DNA from: Curtobacterium sp. MCBA15_009
GTDB lineage: Bacteria; Actinomycetota; Actinomycetes; Actinomycetales; Microbacteriaceae
Reading direction: 5' to 3'
NCBI RefSeq assembly: GCF_001864895.1
Contig: NZ_MJGO01000002.1
Coordinates: 92,572 to 156,571, forward strand
Length of the DNA stretch: 64,000 nucleotides
Under the pieces are notes generated by a model. It made no database searches. It was not told the origin of the DNA and saw nothing but the letters and a program-made list of their open reading frames with translations. A program made the translations under genes and the position numbers. Shown here piece by piece: positions 1-8,700 of the stretch. The stretch's first letter is position 1; each line of letters begins with the position of its first letter.

Positions 1-351
1 CCGGTGCCGGTGAAGCGGATCGACCCGTTCGTGACGGTCGCGCCGTTGTCCGGGGTGAGGATCGCCGGGGCTGCGGGGGTGCCGTAGTCCAGGGTCCGGG
101 TCAGCGGGTCGGAGACCTTCCCGTCAACGGTCTGGGTGACGGTGAACTCGTTGACACCGAAGTGCGCCTTCGACGGCGGGATCGTGATCGTGTAACGACC
201 GCCCGTGGCGATGGCGGTGTCGATGACCTCGCCCTTGCTGTCGCGGACGGTGACCGTCGCGCCCGGCTCGGCCGTGCCCGACACCAGTGCCGGCAGGTTC
301 TCATCCGTGGCGTTGAACGCCGCCGTCGCCGTCAGGTCCGCGATCGGTGCG
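1..351 (-). pseudogene. Out-of-frame continuation of the Ig-repeat surface protein
   Basis: In the frame that includes minus-strand codons ending at position 1, the DNA reads without a stop and encodes another copy of the same repeat. It contains [29 protein letters not shown] and LDYGTP, then the start of a further GTG-type unit at the edge. The copy inside the main frame has [13 protein letters not shown], the same [12 protein letters not shown] and LDYGTP. One extra base (or two missing) between about 337 and 351 would explain the shift. No homopolymer is present there. A real mutation and a sequencing error cannot be told apart here. The gene continues beyond the left edge. Confidence 0.7.
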
Positions 352-3096
352 GTCGGTGATGGTGATCGTGATGGGCTGCTGCGTGGTGAGGCCACCCTTG
401 GTGGTCTGGATCGCGCGGAGGTCGTAGACATCGTTCTGCAGGTCCAGGGTCACGGGTGCGGTCCAGGTGCCGTCGGTGACGGTGCCGGTCGCGATCGCGC
501 GGACGTTGCCGCGGACATCGATCCGGGCGCCGTCGTCGCCGGTGCCGGTGAAGGTCAGACCCTCCTTGGCGACGGTGTCACCGTTCTGGGGGCTGGCGAT
601 CTGGATCGGTGCGGGCGTGCCGTAATCCAGGGACACGTCTTCCTCGTCGGAGGTGACATCGTTCTTGGTCTGGGTGACGGTGAACTCGTTGACACCGAAG
701 TGGGCGAGCGACGGCGGCACCGGGATGACGTACTTGCCGTCCACAGCCTCCGCCTCGCCGACGGGATTGCCGAGGCTGTCCTTCACGGTCACGGTCGCGC
801 CGGTGGTGGCGTTGCCGAAGATCTCAGCCAGCTTGGTGACATCGGCCAGGAACCGACCGTCGGCGGTCAGCTGCGTCGTGAGCGGGTTCGTCGCGATCGT
901 GAAGCGGACCTCGGTCTGCGACTCCTTGCCCTGCAGCGGCTTCTGGAACACGTCCAGGGCGTACGCGTTGTCGTTCAGGTCGAACGACGCCGGGACACTC
1001 CATGCGCCGTCCTGCACGGTGGTCGTGGCGACGAGGCGGCCGGACTTGCCGCGCACCTCGATCGTCGCTCCCTCGTCGCCGGTGCCGGAGAACATGGGGC
1101 GCTTCACATCGACGACGGAGTCGTTCGCCGGCGTGGTGACCACCAGCGGCGCCGGAGCGGGCGCTTCCGCCGACTCGATCGTGGTCCGCGTGCTGCTGGA
1201 GGCGTTGAAGGACCCCTGCACAGCGGTGCCCTCGAGCTTCGTGGTCATCGAGGACGTGCCCTCGGCAGCATCCACCGGGGTCACCACATCAATGTCCCAG
1301 CGCAGTAGCGACGCATCCGGGAGCGTCCACGTGCTGCTGGTCGGCTTGAACGTGTAGGTGTAGGTCTTGCCGTCCATCGACTGCTCCCCACCGGTGAGCG
1401 TCGCGGAACGGTTCGCCCAGTCCTCACCGGGCTTCTTGTAGGAGCCCTCGATGGTGTTCTGCCCCTCGGCGAACGTGGTGCCCTCGGGTGCTGTAAAGGT
1501 CACCTGTGCGTCCGGACGCGAGACGTCGCCCTTGGTCTCAAACTGTGCCTGCACCTTGGTGCGCTCACCACGCTCGAGCGTGGCGGCGGGGCCGTCCTGC
1601 CCGATGATCGCGGCGTCGTTGATCGTGACCGTGACCGGCTTCGAGTCAACCGTGTCGTTGCCGATCTTCTGCTCCACGAGCAGGCTGTTCGGGCCCGACT
1701 CCAGGCCGGTGACCTCGAGGCTCCAGTCGCCGTCCTCGTTCGCGGTCGCGCTCTGCTCACCGATGACGATCGTCGCACCCGGCGTCGCCGTGCCCTTGAG
1801 GACCGCGCTGCCGGCGGCGTGGTCGATCGAGTCGACTGCAGCCGTCAGCTCACGCTGCGCTACCTCGAGATTGGTGGTCGTCTTCCCCTCGGCACGGTAG
1901 TCACCCTTCGAGCTGTCACCGGCGTAGGTGAAGCCCATCTGCCCGGAGCCCGCAGCGGCATCAGCCGGAGTCGTGACGTTGAGCATGTACTGGTACTGCT
2001 CGCCGGCGACCATATTGCCGCCAGCGGTGTCCAGGTCGAAGGTGATCTTCGTGTTCCCGTCGGAACGGACACCGTTCTTCAGGTCCAGCCGGGTGTAGGG
2101 ACGGAAGTCACCGCTCGTGCCGGAACGATAGCTGGCAGCGACCGTCGCCTGTCCGTCCGCGAACGTCGTGCCCGCCGGCGCAGTCAACGTGACCGAGCCC
2201 TTCATGTTCGTGCGGGTCTCGTTGTTCTGCACCAGGAACGGCACCTCCGTGCTTGCACCACGCGTCAACTCAACCGGACCCTGGTTGACACCGACAACGG
2301 TGCCACCCTCCACGATCGTCACCGTCACGGGCTTTTCGTCGACGTCAGCGTTGTTGAACCGCTGCTTCGCCGTCAACGTCTGGGTCCCAACCGAGAGCCC
2401 ATCCACCGTCATCGACCACGTGCCGCCATTCGACACGTTCACGGTCTTCGAGCCGATCGTCACCGTCCCGTTCGGTGTCGCCGTCCCGCCGATCACCGCG
2501 GTTCGCGCGATGTTGTTCGTCTTCGTGAGGCTCGCGACCAGCGGCGACGTATCAAAACGCGGTCCACCCAGGTCGTAGCTCGTGCCGCTGATGCTTCCAA
2601 AAACGGCGCCTTCATAGGACTGCTGCGCGCCCGCATAGCCCTTCCAATCGCCGAAGTCCAGGTAGAGCGAGCCGCTTGTCGATACGCGCCAGTTGCTCTG
2701 ACTGTCTCCACTGCAGTAGCGGGCCTCCGCACTTACCAGGGTGAAGGACCCGAAGCCGTGCGCACCGAGACACTTCCCCTCGACGCTGATGACGCCACGC
2801 TGACCGGGGTCAGGCATGCTGACGGGCGTCGCCGCAGCCGAGGCCGAGCTGTAGCTGCTGTGGTTGGTGACCTTGAATCGACTTTCGCCCCATTGTTCCG
2901 GCTGGATCGTGTAAGCGCGATACGAGCTGCCGACCTTGAATACGAGCGGAGAGGTCATCGAACTCGTCGAAATTGGATCGGCAGCGGCGCTGGCGGCGGG
3001 CAAGCCGAACGACAACCCTGACACGATCGTGGCGGCGGCCAGCCCGGCCGCGCCCATGGACTTGAAGGCCGTCGAGGCCCTCTTCTTGTGAGACAT
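301..3096 (-). CDS. Secreted Ig-repeat surface protein, prematurely stopped by a frameshift
   Basis: This is a large exported surface or cell-wall protein. The first roughly 38 residues form a signal peptide with a Lys/Arg n-region, an Ala/Gly-rich core and a likely cut near ASAAA. A beta-rich segment of about 200 residues follows. After it come two copies of an Ig-like unit containing GTATPxG, W and KPVTVTI, two long TFADGQ-type units, and repeats starting near GTGDEGA, with [12 protein letters not shown] conserved in a later one. The ATG at 3096 is preferred over the ATG at 3102 because GAAAG lies six bases upstream of it. The frame ends at a TGA at 301-303, but the next repeat continues in another frame to the left edge. 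The true gene is therefore longer and either disrupted or misread. Ligand and anchoring are unknown; an adhesin role is inference. Confidence 0.75.
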   Translation of the reverse strand: MSHKKRASTAFKSMGAAGLAAATIVSGLSFGLPAASAAADPISTSSMTSPLVFKVGSSYRAYTIQPEQWGESRFKVTNHSSYSSASAAATPVSMPDPGQRGVISVEGKCLGAHGFGSFTLVSAEARYCSGDSQSNWRVSTSGSLYLDFGDWKGYAGAQQSYEGAVFGSISGTSYDLGGPRFDTSPLVASLTKTNNIARTAVIGGTATPNGTVTIGSKTVNVSNGGTWSMTVDGLSVGTQTLTAKQRFNNADVDEKPVTVTIVEGGTVVGVNQGPVELTRGASTEVPFLVQNNETRTNMKGSVTLTAPAGTTFADGQATVAASYRSGTSGDFRPYTRLDLKNGVRSDGNTKITFDLDTAGGNMVAGEQYQYMLNVTTPADAAAGSGQMGFTYAGDSSKGDYRAEGKTTTNLEVAQRELTAAVDSIDHAAGSAVLKGTATPGATIVIGEQSATANEDGDWSLEVTGLESGPNSLLVEQKIGNDTVDSKPVTVTINDAAIIGQDGPAATLERGERTKVQAQFETKGDVSRPDAQVTFTAPEGTTFAEGQNTIEGSYKKPGEDWANRSATLTGGEQSMDGKTYTYTFKPTSSTWTLPDASLLRWDIDVVTPVDAAEGTSSMTTKLEGTAVQGSFNASSSTRTTIESAEAPAPAPLVVTTPANDSVVDVKRPMFSGTGDEGATIEVRGKSGRLVATTTVQDGAWSVPASFDLNDNAYALDVFQKPLQGKESQTEVRFTIATNPLTTQLTADGRFLADVTKLAEIFGNATTGATVTVKDSLGNPVGEAEAVDGKYVIPVPPSLAHFGVNEFTVTQTKNDVTSDEEDVSLDYGTPAPIQIASPQNGDTVAKEGLTFTGTGDDGARIDVRGNVRAIATGTVTDGTWTAPVTLDLQNDVYDLRAIQTTKGGLTTQQPITITITDRTDRGPDGDGGVQRHG

Positions 3097-3177
3097 GTGC
3101 ATCTTTCAGGACAAGCCGCGCGACGGCGGCTGTGCGGGAGGGAAGCACGCGGGCGACAACGAACGTCGCAGCATGTG

Positions 3178-3206
3178 TATTCAGAATATCACGTGAGATA
3201 CATAGG
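3178..3206. promoter_or_regulatory. Shared TATTCAGAA..CAC..GATACAT motif, copy A
   Basis: This 29-base stretch lies between the divergent surface-protein and dnaK genes. It matches 16499-16526 over nearly its whole length. Its core GAATATCACGTGAGATACAT is identical to 23344-23363 at 16 of 20 positions. The centre, TATCACGTGAGATA, is a near palindrome, which suits a dimeric regulator. Which of the two genes it serves is unclear. Confidence 0.5.
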
Positions 3207-3230
3207 TTCACGCACTGCCTGTCGCTGGGA

Positions 3231-3251
3231 GTTGAGTGGGATCGACGCAAC
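3231..3251. promoter_or_regulatory. Degenerate HAIR (HspR) site upstream of dnaK
   Basis: The sequence reads GTTGAGT-7 nt-ACGCAAC. The known HAIR consensus is CTTGAGT-N7-ACTCAAG. The left half matches six of seven positions and the right half five of seven. It sits 56 bp upstream of a second, better copy, so HspR may bind the two sites together. Confidence 0.6.
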
Positions 3252-3266
3252 TTCGACCCTCCTGGG

Positions 3267-3294
3267 TTGACGTCGCCGTGGTCCCGAGTAGAGT
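3267..3294 (+). promoter_or_regulatory. dnaK promoter
   Basis: A TTGACG -35 (3267-3272) is followed after 16 bp by TAGAGT (3289-3294), a good TANNNT -10. The -10 overlaps the left half of the downstream HAIR site, so bound HspR would block RNA polymerase. The position suits transcription of dnaK-grpE-dnaJ-hspR with a leader of about 50 nt. Confidence 0.6.
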
Positions 3295-3313
3295 TGAGTC
3301 CATCGGACGCAAG
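3293..3313. promoter_or_regulatory. HAIR (HspR) operator of the dnaK operon
   Basis: The sequence is GTTGAGT-CCATCGG-ACGCAAG. It matches the HAIR consensus at 12 of 14 half-site positions with exactly seven spacer bases. It lies over the -10 and probable start of transcription and 37 bp before the dnaK ATG. HspR, encoded at the end of the same operon, is the expected ligand. Confidence 0.8.
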
Positions 3314-3350
3314 TCCAACGACTTACCTCGAGCAAGAAGGAGCACCACAC

Positions 3351-5210
3351 ATGGGACGTGCAGTAGGCATCGACCTCGGAACCACCAACTCGGTCGTCAG
3401 CGTTCTCGAGGGCGGCGAGCCCACCGTCATCGCCAACGCCGAGGGCCTCCGGACCACCCCGTCGATCGTCGCGTTCACGAAGGACGGCGAGGTGCTGGTC
3501 GGCGAGACCGCGAAGCGCCAGGCCGTGACCAACGTCGACCGCACCATCGCGTCGGTCAAGCGCCACATCGGTACTGACTGGACCGTCGAGATCGACGGCA
3601 AGAAGTACACGCCGCAGGAGATCTCGGCCCGTACCCTCGGCAAGCTCAAGCGCGACGCCGAGCAGTACCTCGGTGAAGACGTCACCGACGCGGTCATCAC
3701 CGTCCCGGCGTACTTCAACGACGCCGAGCGCCAGGCCACGAAGGACGCCGGTGAGATCGCCGGCCTCAACGTCCTGCGCATCATCAACGAGCCGACCGCG
3801 GCCGCGCTGGCCTACGGCCTCGACAAGGGCAAGGAAGACGAGCTCATCCTGGTCTTCGACCTCGGTGGCGGCACCTTCGACGTCTCCCTGCTCGAGGTGG
3901 GCAAGGACGACGACTTCTCGACGATCCAGGTCCGTGCGACCTCCGGCGACAACCGCCTCGGCGGCGATGACTGGGACCAGCGCATCGTCGACCACCTGAT
4001 CAAGAAGTTCAAGGACGAGCACGGCGTCGACCTGTCCACGGACAAGATCGCCAAGCAGCGCCTGAAGGAAGCGGCAGAGCAGGCCAAGAAGGAGCTCTCG
4101 TCGCAGATGTCGGCGAACATCCAGCTCCCGTACCTGACGCTCACCGCCGACGGCCCGCTGAACCTCGACGAGACCATCTCGCGCGCCCAGTTCGAGCAGA
4201 TGACCTCCGACCTGCTCGACCGCACGAAGAAGCCGTTCAACGACGTCATCAAGGAAGCCGGTGTCTCGGTCAACGACATCGCGCACGTCGTGCTCGTCGG
4301 TGGCTCGACCCGCATGCCCGCCGTGGCCGAGGTCGTCAAGTCGCTGACCGGCGGCAAGTCGCCGAACCAAGGCGTCAACCCGGACGAGGTCGTCGCCGTC
4401 GGCGCCGCGCTGCAGGCCGGCGTGCTGAAGGGCGAGCGCAAGGACGTCCTGCTCATCGACGTCACGCCGCTGTCGCTCGGCATCGAGACCAAGGGCGGCC
4501 TGATGACGAAGCTCATCGACCGCAACACCGCGATCCCGACCAAGCGGAGCGAGACCTTCACGACCGCTGACGACAACCAGCCGTCGGTCGCGATCCAGGT
4601 CTTCCAGGGCGAGCGCGAGTTCACCCGCGACAACAAGCCGCTCGGCACCTTCGAGCTCACCGGCATCGCGCCGGCTCCCCGTGGCGTGCCGCAGGTCGAG
4701 GTCACGTTCGACATCGACGCCAACGGCATCGTGCACGTGTCCGCGAAGGACAAGGGCACCGGCAAGGAGCAGTCGATGGTCATCTCCGGCGGCTCGTCGC
4801 TGCCGAAGGAGGACATCGAGCGCATGGTCCGCGAGGCCGAGGAGCACGCCGCCGAGGACAAGGCCCGTCGCGAGGCCAACGAGCGTCGCAACCAGGCCGA
4901 GCAGCTCGTCTACTCGATCGAGAAGCTCATCAAGGAGAACGACGAGAAGCTCCCCGCGGACGTCAAGTCCGAGGTCCAGGCCGACGTCGACGCGCTGAAG
5001 TCGGCCCTCGCCGGCGAGGACGACGACGCCGTGAAGACCGCCTTCGACAAGCTCAACGAGTCGCAGGGCAAGCTCGGCCAGGCGATCTACTCGCAGCAGG
5101 ACGCGGGTGCCGCGGCCGGTGGCGAGCAGCCCGCCGGTGACCAGACCGCGCAGGACGACGAGGACATCGTCGACGCCGAGGTCGTGGACGACGAGGACGA
5201 CAAGAAGTGA
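3351..5210 (+). CDS. dnaK: Chaperone DnaK (Hsp70)
   Basis: This is the ATP-dependent Hsp70 chaperone, working with GrpE and DnaJ in the cytoplasm to fold and rescue proteins. At 619 residues it is full length. The N-terminus begins [16 protein letters not shown] with the phosphate-1 motif. [28 protein letters not shown] and the linker-proximal [12 protein letters not shown] are all present, followed by the substrate-binding domain and an acidic tail ending DDEDDKK. The start was chosen because [10 protein letters not shown] is the usual actinobacterial beginning and AAGAAGGA lies 9-10 bases before it. It is first in an operon with grpE, dnaJ and hspR, with two HAIR sites upstream. Confidence 0.98.
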   Translation: MGRAVGIDLGTTNSVVSVLEGGEPTVIANAEGLRTTPSIVAFTKDGEVLVGETAKRQAVTNVDRTIASVKRHIGTDWTVEIDGKKYTPQEISARTLGKLKRDAEQYLGEDVTDAVITVPAYFNDAERQATKDAGEIAGLNVLRIINEPTAAALAYGLDKGKEDELILVFDLGGGTFDVSLLEVGKDDDFSTIQVRATSGDNRLGGDDWDQRIVDHLIKKFKDEHGVDLSTDKIAKQRLKEAAEQAKKELSSQMSANIQLPYLTLTADGPLNLDETISRAQFEQMTSDLLDRTKKPFNDVIKEAGVSVNDIAHVVLVGGSTRMPAVAEVVKSLTGGKSPNQGVNPDEVVAVGAALQAGVLKGERKDVLLIDVTPLSLGIETKGGLMTKLIDRNTAIPTKRSETFTTADDNQPSVAIQVFQGEREFTRDNKPLGTFELTGIAPAPRGVPQVEVTFDIDANGIVHVSAKDKGTGKEQSMVISGGSSLPKEDIERMVREAEEHAAEDKARREANERRNQAEQLVYSIEKLIKENDEKLPADVKSEVQADVDALKSALAGEDDDAVKTAFDKLNESQGKLGQAIYSQQDAGAAAGGEQPAGDQTAQDDEDIVDAEVVDDEDDKK

Positions 5211-5848
5211 CGGACCCCAACACCGATCCCACCCAGGACCCGAAGGACGGCGTCGAGAACAACGACGAGCCGCAGGTCGAGGGCGACGCCACGAACGCCG
5301 CGGAGCCGGAGGACCTCATCGAGGCCGAGGGTCCCGACGTCGAGGTGCCGACCGACCTGAGCCCCGAGGACGAAGCACTGCTCGCCGACGCCGCCCGCGG
5401 CATCGCCGAGGACAAGCTGAGCACCGAGGACCGCGACCTGGTCGCCGAGATGCGTGCGGACATGCTCCGCGCGCAGGCCGAGTTGGTGAACTTCCGGAAG
5501 CGCGTCGAGCGTGACCGTGAGGCAAACCGCGAGGTCGCGATCGCGGAGGTCGTGCGGGCGCTGCTCCCGGCGCTCGACGACCTCACCCGGGCCGAGGCCC
5601 ACGGCGACCTCACCGAGGGGCCGATGCAGGTCATCGGGCAGAAGATCCGCGGGGGCTTCGACAAGTTCAAGCTCGTGCAGATCGGCGAGAAGGGCGAGGC
5701 GTTCGACCCGAACATCCACGAGGCGATCGTCCAGCTCCCGACCCCGGGTGCCACCGGCCAGACCGTGGCGGACGTCGTCGAGCCGGGCTACAAGCTCGGT
5801 GAGCGCGTGCTCCGTGCGGCCAAGGTCGCGGTGGCGGTCCCGGCCTGA
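5207..5848 (+). CDS. grpE: Nucleotide exchange factor GrpE
   Basis: GrpE releases ADP from DnaK. The protein is 213 residues long. A disordered, acidic N-terminus rich in Asp, Glu and Pro is followed by the long helix around [19 protein letters not shown] and the beta-wing region containing [12 protein letters not shown] and [21 protein letters not shown], all typical of the family. The GTG start overlaps the dnaK stop in a GTGA arrangement, so translation is probably coupled. Confidence 0.97.
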   Translation: MTDPNTDPTQDPKDGVENNDEPQVEGDATNAAEPEDLIEAEGPDVEVPTDLSPEDEALLADAARGIAEDKLSTEDRDLVAEMRADMLRAQAELVNFRKRVERDREANREVAIAEVVRALLPALDDLTRAEAHGDLTEGPMQVIGQKIRGGFDKFKLVQIGEKGEAFDPNIHEAIVQLPTPGATGQTVADVVEPGYKLGERVLRAAKVAVAVPA

Positions 5849-5871
5849 GCCGGAACGGAAGGTAGGTACCA

Positions 5872-6885
5872 GTGGCCAGTCAGGACTGGTTCGACAAGGA
5901 CTTCTACAAGGTCCTCGGCGTGTCGAAGGACGCGTCGGAGGCCGAGCTGAAGAAGACCTACCGGAAGCTCGCCCGGCAGTTCCACCCGGACTCCAACCCC
6001 GGTGACGCAGCTGCCGAGAACCGCTTCAAGGAGATCAGCGAGGCCTACTCGGTGCTCTCCGACAAGGAGCAGCGCGCCGAGTACGACCAGGTCCGTGCCA
6101 TGGGTTCGGGTGCCCGCTTCACCGCGGGTGGCCCGGGCCAGGGTGGGGGCTTCGAGGACGTCTTCGGCGGCATGTTCGGGCAGCAGGGCGGTGGCGGACA
6201 GCGTGTCCGCTTCGGCCAGGGCGGCGCGGGCGGCGGGAGCGGCTTCGAGGACATCCTCGGTGGCATGTTCGGCGGTGGCGGTGGCGGTGGCTTCGGTCAG
6301 CCGAGCGGCGGGTTCCGTGGCTTCGGCGGACCGACGAAGGGCCGCGACGTCACGGCGTCGACGACGCTCGACTTCGCGACCGCGATCGCCGGCGACACCG
6401 TCAAGCTGTCGCAGGGCAACGGTCGGCCCGTGAACGTCCGGATCCCCGCGGGGGTCGCGGACGGGCAGAAGATCCGGTTGCGTGGTCGCGGGGAACCCTC
6501 GCCCGACGGCGGCGAACCCGGTGACCTCGTGGTCCAGGTCTCGGTGCGCAAGCACCCGGTCTTCGAGCGTGACGGGCTCAACCTGCGGGTGGACGTCCCC
6601 GTGACGTTCACCGAGGCGGCGCTCGGCGCGACGATCGAGGTCCCGACGCTCGGCGGATCACCCGTGAAGCTCAAGGTCGCTCCCGGCACGCCGTCGGGTC
6701 GCGTCCTGCGCGTCAAGGGCCGCGGCGTCACGACGAAGAACGGCACGGGCGACCTGCTCGCGACCGTCCAGGTCGCGGTGCCCTCCCACCTGTCGGACAA
6801 GCAGCGCGAGGCCGTCGAGGCGCTCGCGGCCGCCCTGCCCGACGAGAACCCCCGCGAGGACCTCCTCGCCAAGGCGCGCGACTAG
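5872..6885 (+). CDS. dnaJ: DnaJ-family co-chaperone lacking the zinc finger (CbpA type)
   Basis: This J-domain protein stimulates DnaK ATPase and delivers clients. Residues 1-75 form a J domain with the HPD motif (FHPDSNPG). A long Gly/Phe-rich stretch follows to about residue 150, and then two C-terminal beta-domains with VRIPAGVADGQKIRLRGRGE and PLxGSPVKLKVAPGTPSG-like signatures. The four CxxCxGxG zinc repeats of classical DnaJ are absent. The length of 337 residues fits a type II or CbpA protein, and no frameshift is seen. The GTG start has GGAAGGTAGG upstream. It lies third in the dnaK operon, 23 bp after grpE. Confidence 0.93.
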   Translation: MASQDWFDKDFYKVLGVSKDASEAELKKTYRKLARQFHPDSNPGDAAAENRFKEISEAYSVLSDKEQRAEYDQVRAMGSGARFTAGGPGQGGGFEDVFGGMFGQQGGGGQRVRFGQGGAGGGSGFEDILGGMFGGGGGGGFGQPSGGFRGFGGPTKGRDVTASTTLDFATAIAGDTVKLSQGNGRPVNVRIPAGVADGQKIRLRGRGEPSPDGGEPGDLVVQVSVRKHPVFERDGLNLRVDVPVTFTEAALGATIEVPTLGGSPVKLKVAPGTPSGRVLRVKGRGVTTKNGTGDLLATVQVAVPSHLSDKQREAVEALAAALPDENPREDLLAKARD

Positions 6886-6909
6886 CGTCACGCGACCACA
6901 GCAGAAGAC

Positions 6910-6966
6910 CCGGCCTGGAGGCACGGAGCGGCTCCGTCAGGAAGCCGCCCCGAGCCTCCAGGCCGG
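6910..6966 (+). repeat. Palindrome between dnaJ and hspR (family A)
   Basis: A perfect 13-bp inverted repeat (CCGGCCTGGAGGC at 6910-6922 and its complement at 6954-6966) encloses a second small dyad, ACGGAG/CTCCGT. No T-run follows. It may attenuate read-through into hspR or protect the upstream mRNA. The GGAGGC/GCCTCC core is shared with other intergenic palindromes in the window. Confidence 0.65.
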
Positions 6967-7002
6967 TCCCCACACCACGCGGACGACGGAAGGGAACGCG
7001 CC

Positions 7003-7422
7003 GTGACCGACATGGACGAGAACTCGCCCGTCTTCGCGATCGCGGTCGCGGCGGAGCTTGCCGAGATGCACCCGCAGACGCTGCGGCAGTACGACCGGCT
7101 CGGCTTGGTCGTGCCGGGGCGGACCCGCGGCGGTTCGCGCCGCTACTCCATGCGCGACGTCGTGCAGCTGCGTGAGATCGCGCGGCTCGGCTCCGAGGGG
7201 GTGTCGCTGGAGGGGATCCGGCGCGTGCTCGACCTGGAGAACGAGAACCGGGCACTGCGCGACCGGGTGCGTGAGCTCGAGTCCGCGCTGGCCGACCACC
7301 TCATCAACCGACCGGGCGCGCGGGTGTTCGCGGCCACGGCGACCGGTGCCGCGATCTCGCTCAAGGCGGGGTCCCGGCCGCAGCGGAACACGCAGATCGT
7401 CCTGTACCGCGGGCCGCGCTGA
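7003..7422 (+). CDS. hspR: Heat-shock repressor HspR (MerR family)
   Basis: HspR binds HAIR operators and represses chaperone operons, using DnaK as co-repressor in characterised actinomycetes. At 139 residues it has the MerR winged helix near residues 10-75, with HPQTLRQYDRLGLVVPGRT and GGSRRYS. A coiled coil (LDLENENRALRDRVRELE) and a basic tail ending TQIVLYRGPR follow. The GTG start has AAGGGA upstream. It is the last gene of the dnaK operon, and operators that fit it stand before dnaK and clpB. Confidence 0.95.
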   Translation: MTDMDENSPVFAIAVAAELAEMHPQTLRQYDRLGLVVPGRTRGGSRRYSMRDVVQLREIARLGSEGVSLEGIRRVLDLENENRALRDRVRELESALADHLINRPGARVFAATATGAAISLKAGSRPQRNTQIVLYRGPR

Positions 7423-7444
7423 CCGACAGCAGCGCCGTCGTCGG

Positions 7445-7450
7445 TACGCT
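7445..7450 (+). promoter_or_regulatory. TACGCT -10, possible leaderless start
   Basis: TACGCT fits the actinobacterial TANNNT -10 and is followed by exactly six bases and then the GTG at 7457. No ribosome-binding site lies in those six bases. This spacing is typical of leaderless transcripts, in which the first base of the mRNA is the start codon. Confidence 0.45.
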
Positions 7451-7456
7451 GACGCG

Positions 7457-8602
7457 GTGCCAGACTTCGCCGACCTCTTCCGCCGCCGCGACGACTCCGC
7501 GCCGGACCTCATCGCGATCGACGGCACCGACCGGTTCCTCATCGACGAGGCGCCGCACGTGCACGGCGATGCGCTCCGGCAGCCCGGCGAGGTCGCGGTC
7601 GTCGACGACCGTCACGGCGTCCTGACGCTCGGGCTCATCACGCAGTACGGGGCGTCGGACATCCGGGTCGTGCAGGACTCCCTGGTGGGGGAGCGTGCGC
7701 TCGAGGCCAACGCCGGCACGTTCGGGCTGCGCGGGTTCCACCACCCGGCGACGCTCGAGGACGCCTTCCGCGACGTCCGGCTCGTGGTGCTCCGGTTGTC
7801 GAAGTCGCACGACCGGCTCGACGAGATCGCGCGGGCCGTCGCACGGTTCGCGGCTCCCGACGTCGTGCTGCTCTGCGGCGGCAACGTGAAGTACATGCAC
7901 GTGTCGCAGAACGACGTGCTGCGGCGGTCGTTCGGCGAGGTCACGGCGTCGCGCGGGCGCGGGAAGTCGCGGCTGCTCATCGCGCAGGACCCGCTGCGCG
8001 CGCAGGCGAACCGCGCCGCGGTCACCGACCCCTGGCCGCGGTCCGTGCACGTGGACGACCTCGGCATGACGCTCGTCGCGCACGGCGGGGTGTTCGCGGG
8101 GACCTCGCTCGACCAGGGCACCCGGGTGCTGCTCGACGTGCTCGACGACGCGGTGCCCACAGCTCGCACCGTCGTCGACCTCGGGAGCGGCAACGGGGTG
8201 ATCGCCGCGGCAGTCGCGCGTCGTCGACCGACGGTGCGGGTCGTCGCGACCGACGTCTCGCGGATCGCGGTGGACTCGACGCGGGCGACCGCCGAGGCGA
8301 ACGGCGTCGCGGACCGGGTGACGGTGGTACGGACCGACGCCGGCGACGAGATCGCAGCGGGCTCGGCGCAGCTCGTGCTCTGCAACCCGCCGTTCCACGC
8401 GGACACCACGGTGACCACCGACGCGGCCGCAGCGATGTTCCGGAACGCGGCCACGATCCTCCAGACCGGCGGCGAACTGTGGTGCGTGTGGAACTCGCAC
8501 CTGCGCTACCGGCCGGTGCTCGAGCGGCTCGTCGGGCCGACGAGGCAGGTCGTCCGGACGCCGAAGTTCACGGTCACGGCGTCGGTCGCGAGCTCCACGT
8601 GA
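7457..8602 (+). CDS. RlmG/RsmC-type rRNA guanine-N2 methyltransferase
   Basis: This is a class I SAM-dependent methyltransferase of the RlmG/RsmC family, which makes m2G in 23S or 16S rRNA. The 381 residues match RlmG in length. A degenerate N-terminal Rossmann domain precedes the catalytic domain, which has the SAM motif VVDLGSGNGVIAAAV, the acidic loop VVATDVS and the family motif NPPFH (Asn310-Pro-Pro-Phe) for base binding. The GTG at 7457 was chosen over upstream starts because a TACGCT -10 sits six bases away and the upstream frame overlaps hspR. The exact rRNA target cannot be read from sequence. Confidence 0.85.
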   Translation: MPDFADLFRRRDDSAPDLIAIDGTDRFLIDEAPHVHGDALRQPGEVAVVDDRHGVLTLGLITQYGASDIRVVQDSLVGERALEANAGTFGLRGFHHPATLEDAFRDVRLVVLRLSKSHDRLDEIARAVARFAAPDVVLLCGGNVKYMHVSQNDVLRRSFGEVTASRGRGKSRLLIAQDPLRAQANRAAVTDPWPRSVHVDDLGMTLVAHGGVFAGTSLDQGTRVLLDVLDDAVPTARTVVDLGSGNGVIAAAVARRRPTVRVVATDVSRIAVDSTRATAEANGVADRVTVVRTDAGDEIAAGSAQLVLCNPPFHADTTVTTDAAAAMFRNAATILQTGGELWCVWNSHLRYRPVLERLVGPTRQVVRTPKFTVTASVASST

Positions 8603-8622
8603 TCGACCCCGATACCGGATCC

Positions 8623-8645
8623 GGCATATCACGCAGATAATACTT
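8623..8645. promoter_or_regulatory. Shared motif, weak copy D
   Basis: GGCATATCACGCAGATAATACTT resembles the GAAYATCAC..ATACAT motif found at 3184, 16505 and 23344. GATAAT within it could also serve as a -10 for the surface-protein gene that starts at 8701. The match is the weakest of the four. Confidence 0.3.
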
Positions 8646-8700
8646 GTGGGTCGGTGAACGGTCCTGCACAGTCGTCTCTCGCACGTCAGAGAGGACTCCC

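Noticed and set aside
3189-4847. A 552-residue minus-strand frame over dnaK
   Set aside because: It is the codon-position mirror of dnaK, with no motif and no ribosome site.
5872-6885. DnaJ zinc finger lost by a frameshift
   Set aside because: The frame is uninterrupted and the domains on both sides join smoothly, as in CbpA-type proteins.
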